DNA of 64,000 bases from Phycomyces nitens. Lineage: Eukaryota > Mucoromycota > Mucoromycetes > Mucorales > Phycomycetaceae. The notes beneath the pieces are model-generated. The model was not told where the DNA came from, searched no databases, and was given only the letters and a program-made list of their open reading frames with translations. The DNA lies in assembly GCA_022702545.1 (NCBI GenBank), contig JAHRBC010000002.1:6882001-6946000 (forward strand), written 5' to 3'. The position numbers and the translations under genes are program-made. Shown one piece after another: positions 54,588 through 64,000 of this stretch (within the stretch, counting starts at the first letter, position 1; every line of letters begins with the position of its first letter).

Positions 54588-56372
54588 ATGGCATCAACAT
54601 TGCCACCTAATATTCTCTCGTATATTGGAACATTTATTAAAAAAGAAGATCGACTTGCCTGTACACTCGTCTGCAAACATTGGACAGAACCATTTCTAGA
54701 CGCCTATTGGGGAAGATTGAAGATTGACAGGGACGATATGAATATCACCACATTTATTTCCAACAAATCATTTCTGATTAATTCCCACCGTGTATGGGCA
54801 GTGGATTTTAGAGTCAAACAGTTGAATGACTATGGATATTTTACGAAATATCAGCAATTTCTCCAAGGGATAAGATATCTTCAATTCCGTGATGAGTTAT
54901 CAGATATATCCACTCTTTTAAAGTCATTTGATTGGATTCTTTGGCAGTCGTTGACCCATCTGGACATATTTGTGGACTCTGGATGGAAACCAGTATCCTC
55001 ACAGAGTCTATTAATGAAGCTGTCGGTATTTCCTTGTCTTGTTCATCTTGAACTTCGATATTTATCTAATGTATTCAAATTACCTAACTTTTCATGGAAT
55101 GAGTTTGAATCTCTGCATCACAATTTGCCACGATTGGAGTATCTAGAACACGAATTCGCTTTCATGCCAATAACAAAAGACGAGATTGAAAGCATCAAAG
55201 CAGTCAAGCCAGCACAAACCATGAAAACAATAAAACTTGATGATCAAGTTGACACTCGTTGGTTATTCTACTTTGCATTAAAGTACCCAAATCTACAACA
55301 TCTCGCTATTCAAAGATATCCTTTTGAATACGATTGTAATCAAATTGGTCATACCAATCAACAATACCGATCAGACTTTCAATTGTTCTCAACACTCGAT
55401 CAGTTCTTTCCTTGCTTAAAAATGGCAGTTACAGTGCTTGACAATAATTATATGTATTCATGGGTTATATTCTTTGAAACTCTCGGACACTTTGGCACAA
55501 AGATCGAACACGTTGATCTACGTTATAATAGTGCTGTGAGACGGCATGATCTAGAAAGATGTATACACCCTATTTCCGAATCCTTAAAGGTTTTGAAGAT
55601 TGCATATTGGGGTATACATGAAGTAATACCTTTTGTTGTTTGCCCAAGACTAGTCACATTATGCATATTTGGAGCCTCTATGCCCCGAATTGACGCAGAT
55701 ACAATCTTGGAGTACTTCCCAGCCTTGCGCTCATTATATGTCAACAATGTCAAGTTTTATCTCTCAACCAATCCGCATACATACACTCCACATCCTTTAC
55801 AGAAACTGAAAATATTTGGGTCAGAGATCGACAATGGCGCCCTTCATTATCTATCCATCCGTTGCAACCAACTAAAACATGTGAGGTTCATTTATTCTGA
55901 CTCTATGGTAGAGAATGACAAAGATTACGATGAACCTGGACAAGTGATTGTCGACATGTCAATGTCAAATTTGGATACATTTATATTTACCTTTACGAAT
56001 GGCTCGTTCCGTCGTCCCAAAGGCTATCCCAGACACTACATGATTGAACAGATGGACAACGACAACAATGGATTGCAAACAACTCAACAGTCACCTCGAA
56101 TAAACTGGTATCATGTGTACAGTGACAGAACAAACAGAAAAGAAAAGATTTTGGAATGGGAGCTTGGAAGACGTGATATTGAATTTTGTCAAAGATATCT
56201 GGCAGACTTTGCTCGCAGAAGGAAGCGTGGAAAAGAGCGAGAAGACATTAAAAAAGGTAGACTTGGTTATACACAAAAAAGATTCTGGAAAAAAGATCTG
56301 CAACACGGTGTTTTGGTATTTCGGTTTAAATCGGTCAAGAACCATTTTTTTCATATTATAAACGATTTATAA
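54588..56372 (+). CDS. F-box protein, type I family (gene F)
   Basis: Intronless, 594 residues from MASTLPPNILSYIGTFIKKED. The F-box is at residues 4-45 (CTLVCKHWTEPFLDAYWG). Irregular leucine-rich repeats and the conserved basic tail (WELGRRDIEFCQRYL, KRFWKKDLQHGV) follow. It is the closest paralog of gene A: long identical runs alternate with clusters of replacements (for example around residues 85-110, 145-170 and 300-330), a pattern compatible with selection or conversion. The final residues differ from gene A by a local shift after NHFFH/SHFFR. Predicted SCF substrate adaptor, substrate unknown. AATAAA lies 9 bp after the stop. Confidence 0.87.
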   Translation: MASTLPPNILSYIGTFIKKEDRLACTLVCKHWTEPFLDAYWGRLKIDRDDMNITTFISNKSFLINSHRVWAVDFRVKQLNDYGYFTKYQQFLQGIRYLQFRDELSDISTLLKSFDWILWQSLTHLDIFVDSGWKPVSSQSLLMKLSVFPCLVHLELRYLSNVFKLPNFSWNEFESLHHNLPRLEYLEHEFAFMPITKDEIESIKAVKPAQTMKTIKLDDQVDTRWLFYFALKYPNLQHLAIQRYPFEYDCNQIGHTNQQYRSDFQLFSTLDQFFPCLKMAVTVLDNNYMYSWVIFFETLGHFGTKIEHVDLRYNSAVRRHDLERCIHPISESLKVLKIAYWGIHEVIPFVVCPRLVTLCIFGASMPRIDADTILEYFPALRSLYVNNVKFYLSTNPHTYTPHPLQKLKIFGSEIDNGALHYLSIRCNQLKHVRFIYSDSMVENDKDYDEPGQVIVDMSMSNLDTFIFTFTNGSFRRPKGYPRHYMIEQMDNDNNGLQTTQQSPRINWYHVYSDRTNRKEKILEWELGRRDIEFCQRYLADFARRRKRGKEREDIKKGRLGYTQKRFWKKDLQHGVLVFRFKSVKNHFFHIINDL

Positions 56373-56629
56373 GATCAGGAAATAAAAAAGTGAGATTTAA
56401 TCAAGTATATTTTTTGTATTGATATTCCAGATTTCGATGGCTGTTCTATATTTTTGTATTGTTTATTAAATATAGCGTTATAAAGGTTGGGATGTTAGAG
56501 AATGTTTAGGGGCAAGTCAGTTTCAAGTCTTTTGATATATATGGTGTCTAGATCTGCTATTCGATTAGGGGACAAATGCGATATCATCAAAAACAAATTG
56601 AAAATGGGCGCATTATATAGCACTTTGTG

Positions 56630-57977
56630 TGCATCCAACAATCATATGGGTATTCATGGTAGAGTTGGTTACAGTGACTATATGTGTGGGTATGGTTGAA
56701 GCAAGTCGCAAAGGCCAGAGAGTCGGGTACAGTAAGAAACCGAGAACATATTTGGCTCCAAATCCTTTCTTTGAGAGGTCAGGTCCAAGAGAAGTGTTGA
56801 TGATCCTCTAAAGTCTCACACAAAGCACAGTTCTGATTGCTAATCCCCCAAATATTTTGTTCTAACAGTCATTTTCTAAAAGCTACTTTGCCGTGCATGA
56901 GTCTCCACCAGATGGTGTATGCCTTCTGTAGTCGAAAAGGTTTTCCACTGTGCTGGTGCTGCCCGTGAAAAGTGGGGTGGTTTGTTTGTGAGACTAGACA
57001 TAATGAAGTTTTGTATAGTTTTTGGCGTAAAGAGACGCAGATGTGGAATTTCTGGCATCATTGAGGTAATAAATCTTCCAAAGTGTCGGGAGGGCGAATG
57101 GAAGAAGGAAGCCATAATAGATTCAGGCGAGAGAACCAGAGACGCTGTGAGAGCGATGAAGAATGGCAAGTGATGGACAGATTTATTGTCTAATAGGTCA
57201 AATGGGTTATGGATTATTGGTCTGACTCTGAGGAGCTCCTCCAGGCGATGACGGTAAAGACAGTCTATTGTAGGGCCATATTAATATGCATATGTGACCC
57301 TCGGCTGTCGATATGCCATTGTTTTCCATATTGGATCTTCAACATTGAAAGTTGTATTGATTGGGATGTCGAGTGCAGTAATGGCTGAAAGTGTCGAGTA
57401 TTGGAGATTTATGATAATTAGTTTCATGGCACGAATTAGTGCAGGGAAGGTGGTAAAGGGAGTTAGTTGTGGCGATCAAATCCCTGAAAAACCCAACGGT
57501 AGGGATGAATCTGTGGTATCGCAACTCTGACAAAGGAAACTTAGGAGGCTTACAGCAGAGGGAAAAGAAATAGTCGGATCCAAGAGTGCAATCAGCCAGT
57601 GAGTTTGTAGCAGAGAGTGTTGAGTCACAGAATCCAAAATCCTGAGCTTCCCTTCACGCCGTGGTCGAGAACATGTATCAAATATTAACAAAAGGATATC
57701 TTTTGTGTACCAGATATTTAGTAGCCACTGATCATATCTTTGCCAAGTCAGATTGAGTAACTGGAATAATTCGTATTATGTGCCATTCCCAGTTTAGGAG
57801 GAGGGTGTTGGATATGAGTCTCCTACTTGGGACAGAGAGGTTGCGCTGAGCCAAGTATTGAGAGTGGGTTTTGATATTGGTCAAGAAGTTTTCGATAGAC
57901 ATGGCAAGTCGAGGTCTTGTGCTGGTGACGCGCACCTCAAGTAAGTGATGGGCTAAAAACTGTTGCTGTTGTGCCAT
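56630..57977 (-). pseudogene. LINE relic, copy 2
   Basis: Second copy of the 9100-10457 relic: NLSVPSRRLISNTLLL, EWHIIRIIPVTQ, then the zf-RVT part near 56830. It carries the same interruptions as copy 1, so it decayed before the duplication. Confidence 0.75.
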
Positions 57978-57999
57978 GAGGTGATCTCATTGCAGTGAA

Positions 58000-58380
58000 G
58001 ATGTCTTGTCCAATTCGGTTGGACGAGGCCAGAGACGGATGCAGACATGGTTTTATTTCTGTCCAATTTGGATTATAAACTGCGATATAAACACCAAATC
58101 CAAGGTTCTGGAGACAGTTGATTACTGCTGCTCTACAGACAACGATCTCCATCTCCTTTAATGCCCATCCCAGTTGATTGTAATTGTCAGAGGGATTATC
58201 GCGTATGATTTATACTGAATGTCTCTCCATCTTGTCAATCATCATTAGTCGTTTAATACTCTTTCAACAATGGACCAATCTAGCCTTCTTGAATCTCTTG
58301 ATATCTTTGACAATCAAAAGACTCATTATAACTGTTGAGATACTTGTGGAGCTAATCTGAGCTAAATTCAAGCAGATAAT
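58000..58380 (-). pseudogene. Tc1-I-like transposase relic, copy 2
   Basis: Minus-strand MEIVVCRAAVINCLQNLGFG matches MEIIVCRATVISCLKNLGFG of the intact Tc1-I transposase. Same relic as 10480-10860. Confidence 0.72.
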
Positions 58381-59349
58381 ACCACCATACTTGTCTAAAT
58401 AACTTTAGAAAAAAAGATTAAAGACTGTTTGGGATTCAAATGATGATTTAATAAAGGTGTCCATTAACGCGATGGAGTACACGATTGCTTTATTTTTCCC
58501 AAAAAACATAGACATCTTGTACTTGAAAATATTTTTGCAAGGGTTTCCCCCTACAAGTGTAGTTTATATTACTTGCCAAAGGCAAAGTAAATTCATTTTC
58601 ATTTATTTGGTATTTAAAAAAAATAAGTTATCAGAATACAGACTCTTCCATGTCATGCCCTGGAATAGAGACAGACGAGATCATCAACTGTTGAAAGTAA
58701 GTTCCAAAGAACGAACAATCAACACACTTCACTCTTTAGAAGATCTGTTAGTATTCATCTACTAACTCGAATAATGTGTCTAGTTTGAAAAACGTAGAAC
58801 GGTTATGTACTGCATACAGATCCTGTAGAGTACGGTCACTAGAGGAAAAATTGGTTTTCAAGTTTTGAGGGCGTTTATATAGTTTTTGTTTTCATTTTCA
58901 ATTTGTGACTGGACTTGGTATCCAATCAGCGCTAATTACTGTGAGTATTGCAGTGACGTATTTACTTGGGCTGCGGGAGTCAAATAATGGTGGAAATAGA
59001 CATCATATTGAGTAAATGGCTAGCGCCTTGTGGTTATTGCATGTCTGTTCCTCTATTGCCACTCACTGAATCACCACAAAGTACCCATCTAATCTATTAT
59101 TTGCCAAAACAAAATATTCTTAGTACAAAAGTTAAAAAGCTAGTCTCTGAATCCAGCACTCAAATCCGTATAAATAAGGACTATGCTTCCAAAATCAGAG
59201 ACTCTCTTTGTACTATCATCTTGTCAAAAGTTTAAAATTTTAGCTAATGCTATATTACACATTTTTGTTCAGTAGAAAATTAGCTATGTATGTGATAAAG
59301 AAACCATAAAAGGGCTTTTGCTTGCATAATGGAGCAAACCTTTTTTTTT

Positions 59350-59680
59350 CTGTGGTCCTGAACAAATAAGCCAAAGATCAACCAAAATGACTTTAGTCAT
59401 ATATCCCTCCATTGTAGCCAGCTAAAGTTTGTGAAACTGTATGATATCGAATATAAAAGAGTTGGCTACACTAGATAACTGGTTTTTGACATGTTAGTAT
59501 CACAATTGGATAAATTTGCATTTGGTTAGTCTAAAGCAAGACAATACCTTTCATGCCTTCGTTTTTTTAAACATTACATGATTGAACAAATGAATAGTGG
59601 CAATAATCTATTACAAAGTCTCGAACCATAGTCACCTCAATTAAGTTGGAATCATATATATCGGGATAAAACCAACAAGA
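59350..59680 (+). pseudogene. Type I F-box relic, copy 2, truncated by Tc1
   Basis: Homologous to 11840-12155. It ends where Tc1-IV starts, so the last about 200 bp of the relic seen in copy 1 are absent. Confidence 0.72.
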
Positions 59681-59682
59681 TA

Positions 59683-60992
59683 CAGTGGCCTGGATTATTT
59701 GAGTATCCATTCCTAATTAGGGAATTTTGACCACAAACTCTTTTCTTTTTTCTCTTTCTTTTTCTCATTTGATTCTTCTCGTGTCTTCTAAAACTATTAA
59801 TAATACCTCCCAGAAGAGGACTAAACTTTCTGATTATATGAATGGCAATATTATTAGTCCCTTTTACTCTAGTACATCTATGGCTGAGATTGCACGCCGA
59901 TATGATATACTCTATCCTACAGTTAAAGCAACAATGGATGGAGTAAAAGAAAAACCGGTACTACCCTTGTTAAAAAACGTCAAGGAAGACCCTGTCTATT
60001 GAAATATCGTGCGCAAAGATCCAACCGCGACATTATATACAATCAAAGATGAGATTCAGATGTCATCAGGTGTTGAAATCAAGAGAGATGCCATCCGAAA
60101 GTACCTAAAAAGAGCTTGGAATACGGTCATGTGTAGCTGCCAGCAAGCCTTTGCTACTAAAAAAAAAACATCAAAAACCACCTAAAGTTTGCAAATGAGG
60201 CTCGTCATCGCAATCAGCAATGGAATCGAGTGATCTGGAGTGATGAGTCGAGATTCATGGTATTCCCAAGGGCTGGAAATGTTTGTGTGTGGCGCACAAA
60301 GCAGCAGAAGTTCAGGAGAGGATATATTGTGCCAAAGGTTCAAGGTGGAGGGGGTTCAGTGATGGTATGGGGCTGTATTTGGGCTGGAGGTGTGGGAAAG
60401 CTCATAATTGTTGATGGTACGCTAAATCAGCACAAATACAAAAGACTCTTAAGACGTGATTTCATGCCCTGGTTTCGAAGTCTTAAGCAAAGAAAACATG
60501 AAGAATTCATTTTCCAAGAAGATAATGCACACTGTAACAAGAGTTTGTTGGCTGAAGAGTACAAAAAGAATGTGAATCTTCCTGTTATGACATGGCCAGC
60601 AAACAGCCCTGACCTGAGCCCAATAGAGAACATATGTTCCTACCTGGAACATAAGTTGAGAGCTAGGAAGGTGAAGCCCACAAATAGACACTCTTTGGCT
60701 CGTGCACTATAAGAAGAATGGAAAAGAATACCCAAGAAAGTTGCAGAGTCCCATTGCATGTCAATGCCAAATCAGATTCAAAAACTAAAAAAAAATCATG
60801 GATCTCATACCCATTATTAAACCTTCAAATAAATTATATTTTTATATTGATATATATTATATCTATCTCTCATAATATTTTCAGCCTTGTATCTATATTT
60901 TATCCTGATAAAAAGATATAAAGAAGTTGTGCATTTTCATTGAAAGGTTGCGAGATTCTAGAATAAAGACACTGAACTAATTCAGGTTAGTG
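59683..60992 (+). mobile_element. Decayed Tc1-II-like transposon (Tc1-IV)
   Basis: 1310 bp, flanked by TA at 59681-59682 and 60993-60994. The imperfect inverted termini are CAGTGGCCTGGATTATTTGAG and, on the complement of the right end, CACTAACCTGAATTAGTTCAG. The transposase is related to Tc1-II (20419-21486) but broken. Open pieces at 59727-60002 and 60230-60712 are separated by a stop and shifts, and a further stop follows LARAL. The catalytic WSDESRF, FQEDNAHC and SPDLSPIEN are still readable. Confidence 0.85.
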
Positions 60993-60999
60993 TAGGTCA

Positions 61000-61430
61000 T
61001 CATTATTGGCCTTGGACCTCAGTTTGTTCAGTATTGCTGAGACATCCCACAAAACAAGCTTAATTAGGTTTACATAAGGATTTTGAGCAGGTCAGTACTT
61101 AAACTATTGATTGTATGACTCTCTTTTTACCACTTTGTATAAGAGTCAGCGTGTCAAATTACTTTAGCTTGGAACATAAACTCTCTACTCTGCTCTTCTG
61201 ACATATTGTCGATCTTGGGAAAAAAGGTTCAAGCCAAAGTGTTGCTGTACTCATCTTGATTTACGGAACCTTTAAAAAAAGTCAAAATGTAGAGCCGCCT
61301 GCCTAAAACTAGCTCCATATAATGGCACTATCATGATCCCACTTTGTTTCAGGTACAATATATCCTTAATGTCTTTCTCCAACTCTTTTGATTACTCAAG
61401 CACAAATATCGCTGACGTTGATTGTGAATA
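61000..61430 (-). pseudogene. Tc1-I-like transposase relic (C-terminal half)
   Basis: The minus-strand translation, with many stops, matches Tc1-I from VIRRVGERY onward: a VIKRVGERH piece, NQDEYSNTLA, and MSEEQSREF. It stops abruptly at Tc1-IV. Confidence 0.68.
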
Positions 61431-61826
61431 TTGACACATGAGATGAATTGGCATGCTTATTTACTCATTACATTGTTTGCTTATATCTTTCTGCTTAAGT
61501 TAGTTTATGGTTTTTATATATAAAACAACACTCAAACACTCAAAATATCCAGTTATTATATCTATGAATGACCAATTTTATCTACACAAGATAGTTATTG
61601 GCTTATTATAAAACACAGATTAATTTTTCCCTATCACTTGTTTGAGTTATCGATTAGCTCTCTTGGTTTTCCAACACATTCTATAGTCCAAGACTACATT
61701 TTTATTTTCATTTGCTCAATGGTACTTTTAACAATGAAACTTCTGACAAAACGTTCATCGCATGTGAGTATCTCGAATTTTGATAGAATAGGGGTTTTTG
61801 CTGATTATCTGTAACTTCTTTAACGC
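61431..61826. other. Intergenic
   Basis: No gene seen. 3' flank of the BTB gene. Confidence 0.5.
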
Positions 61827-63069
61827 TTAACGAGAAAAGTCTTGAAGGCGACAAGGGTTTTTGATGGTACTTTCATTAAAAGAAGTTGCTTTAAAAACCT
61901 AGGAAAATGGGTTCAAGCGGATATAAATATTAAACATCCATGTAAAAGTGTTTCCCTTTACACTTACACATATTCTACATCTTGGGGATTTCATCACTGC
62001 ACTGTTTTCCTCAATTTTTTCAACCAGGTACTTTAAATCCATTTGATTAAAACGAATTAGCAAAAGCATTCTATCGAATGCTTCATCCACTTCTTCCTCT
62101 GTCTCTGGGTAGCCGCGAATGTTTTCCAAAGGTTGTTTGTTAGCGGTGAAAGGTGCGTCAGGTAAGTCATGATCATTGTCTTGGTATTTTATTGAGACAC
62201 TATAGAGAGCCTGTTCTCTCCATGCAAGAACGGCTTCATAGAACATTCTTTCTGGAACGGGTGGGGATAAATGATCAATTTCAAGTGCTCGGATCACGGT
62301 TTCTGGACCAAGGTAGATCCAAATGTTGCTTGAAAGTAGATATCTGGCGTTATTCCGTACAATATTTTGACAGTAACTTTCAGTTTCTATGCTATCATAG
62401 TAAACTGCCATAAAATATTTATTTAATATGTTTTGAAAAGGGTTATGGGGAGAGTATGCTGAACTTACCGGCCAAATCCCAAGTAATCCATACATTATAC
62501 TTGTCAAGATTTACCTGCAGATATTTGAACATAATATCACAAAGGCCGAAAAGCTGGAACCTATCTGCTGCCTTTATGATTTTATAAGCCTCATAGACAT
62601 CCTTCACATCGTAGCTTGAAGAATATATGAAGCCAAGGACTTTCTGGAATATACTTGGGTTGATGTTGTATATAACCATCTCCTTCTTTTTGGCTCCATC
62701 CATTTCATCCACAAAGAATCTTTTGAATAGAGGGGATATAGTAGCTAGAACAGCCATATGGCAGTTGAAAACTAGACGGTGCAGATATATTAGAGCAAGA
62801 GTTAATACTAAAAAAAATCTTCTCGGCTTTCGTCTATATTCTCATACCATATTGGGGGCCATCTTGGGTTTCACTCTCAAATAAAGTGATCTTAACATCA
62901 CTGAAAGCACCCAAATTAAAGTCCATCAAGAGATCATTATACGGCAAAAGATTGATTGGCTGATCGATTATATCATCAAAACTAACAGATACTCTGATCT
63001 GGGGACCAATATCATATTCAGACGGAAAAGAGAGTTTACACAAGTCCACCCATTCCCATGTATAAAGAT
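61827..63069 (-). CDS. BTB-BACK domain protein, probably MATH-BTB (N-terminal exons unresolved)
   Basis: Four exons close in phase: 63069-62848, 62771-62469, 62404-61968, 61898-61827. They encode about 344 residues. The BTB fold is split by an intron: GAFSDVKITLFE, then FNCHMAVLATISPLFKRFF, then an AADRFQLFGLCDIMFKYLQ helix. A BACK-like part follows (CQNIVRNNARYLLSS, LEIDHLSPPVPERMFYEAVLAW). Upstream exons continue to at least 63930; a GGYRW-type motif near 63680 on the minus strand resembles a MATH domain. MATH-BTB proteins are Cullin-3 adaptors, a second type of ubiquitin-ligase receptor next to the F-box genes. The first exons and start codon could not be fixed. Confidence 0.75.
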
Positions 63070-64000
63070 CTATGAAAGACAGTAAATGTATCATCTACAC
63101 ACAGTAAACTCATTATCTTGATACGGTTTACCTTTCCCATCATTTGTGGCCACTATAAAAAAAAAACCAAATGTTTAATCAACACTGTCCAAATAATCAA
63201 GAATTTTTACTTGCATTTTTTATACGTTGTCATCCATTTTCTTTTCAAACTCTTTTTTGTAAAGTTTATCGTTGTCTCAAGTTTGAGATTTGCTTTTATG
63301 GAATTTGGGAATTTACGGTTGTCTTTGGCTTCACTAACTTTCTCCAAAGTAACTTTGATATCAATGGCCTAGAACAAGGTGTTTAGACTTTTCAAGAGAC
63401 ATTTGGTGGTCAGATTGCAATTACATTATTTTTTTCTGAATTTTCAAGCTCTAGCACTTTTTTCAGCTATTTCAATCACACATTTTTGGAGTAAAGTCAA
63501 TATTCCAATGTACAATTTGTTTTTACACTCACTAGAACAGTGCTATAGAAAGAGGGACTTTAGTTCTTGAATACAATCAAAAGAATAATTCACCATATAT
63601 TCAAAAAAAAAACATTACTCTATTGTAGTCAGAGTTCGAATAATGGTTAATTGTAAGCTTTTCTTACCATCTGTAACCTCCCATAAAAAATAGTGTTCTT
63701 CTGCTGGTCTCATTTGGAGAATAGACCTGGAAATTATTTACGGACAGGATTATTGTACGCGGATTGATTTTGATTAAGCTCCTAAACCTTTGTTTAAACA
63801 TCAAGCTTGTATTTCCATGAAACCTTACATGTTTGGTTTTCAATAAAGAGCCTTTGCTATCTTTTGAATCCCATTTTTCTCGGGCTTTATAGTTTCTGTC
63901 GGGACCACTTAATCACAATATAATCATTTTAAATCTTGAAATTTTATACATCATTATATCAATGAGAAACCTGTTTTGAAGCCAATGTCTGGTGATAAAA
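63070..64000 (-). other. Probable 5' exons of the BTB gene
   Basis: Candidate exon pieces on the minus strand: about 63919-63827 (REKWDSKDSKGSLLKTKH then GTAAGG), 63727-63668 (VYSPNETSRRTLFF...GGYRW then GTAAGA) and 63372-63190 (AIDIKVTLEKVSEAKDN...). Their phases do not all join to the exon at 63069, so the model is incomplete. Confidence 0.4.

Larger units (their letters stand above)
56373..59680 (+). repeat. Segmental duplication, copy 2 (3' flank of gene F)
   Basis: Direct copy of 8862-12155 by eye across its whole length, with scattered substitutions and short indels. It stops exactly at the Tc1-IV insertion (TA at 59681). Confidence 0.92.

Overview
The window looks like nuclear DNA of an early-diverging filamentous fungus, probably Mucoromycota (Mucorales-like). 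The reasons are AT-rich intergenic DNA, short GTAAGT...AG introns of about 40-130 bp, and a mix of LINE, DIRS and Tc1-type elements beside an expanded F-box family. The placement is an inference; no marker gene fixes the species.

Layout. (1) 1-32.3 kb is an accessory, transposon-rich region: a decayed LINE (1-2.1 kb), an apparently complete DIRS-type tyrosine-recombinase retrotransposon (2507-6807), four intact F-box genes of two families (7.1, 13.3, 16.5, 22.4 kb), a fifth broken by one stop codon (28.0 kb), two intact Tc1-like transposons (18.5 and 20.3 kb), and relics of Tc1, LINE and possibly LTR elements. (2) 33.4-51.5 kb is a core-gene block with no recognisable transposon: two convergent YqjM-like old yellow enzyme paralogs (33.4 and 39.4 kb) flank an ArfGAP gene, followed by a protein with a tandem conserved fungal domain (45.2 kb) and a 13-exon TEL2/TELO2 homolog (51.4-47.9 kb). 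(3) 53.2-61.4 kb is accessory again: an F-box relic, a further intact F-box gene (54.6 kb), and about 3.3 kb downstream of it that duplicates the DNA downstream of the 7.1 kb gene, ending at a decayed Tc1 element. (4) 61.8-63.9 kb holds a spliced BTB-BACK gene, possibly MATH-BTB, running off toward the right edge.

The main theme is a family of SCF-type F-box genes whose shared module (upstream DNA, TATAAA box, intronless CDS, near-immediate AATAAA) has been copied and recombined together with mobile elements. The paralogous copies act as natural empty sites. They show where the DIRS element and a 274 bp LTR-like insertion entered the promoter regions, and they show that the 54.6 kb copy is a mosaic of at least three sources. 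The core block encodes housekeeping functions (flavin ene-reductases, Arf GTPase regulation, PIKK maturation) with no sign of a shared pathway.
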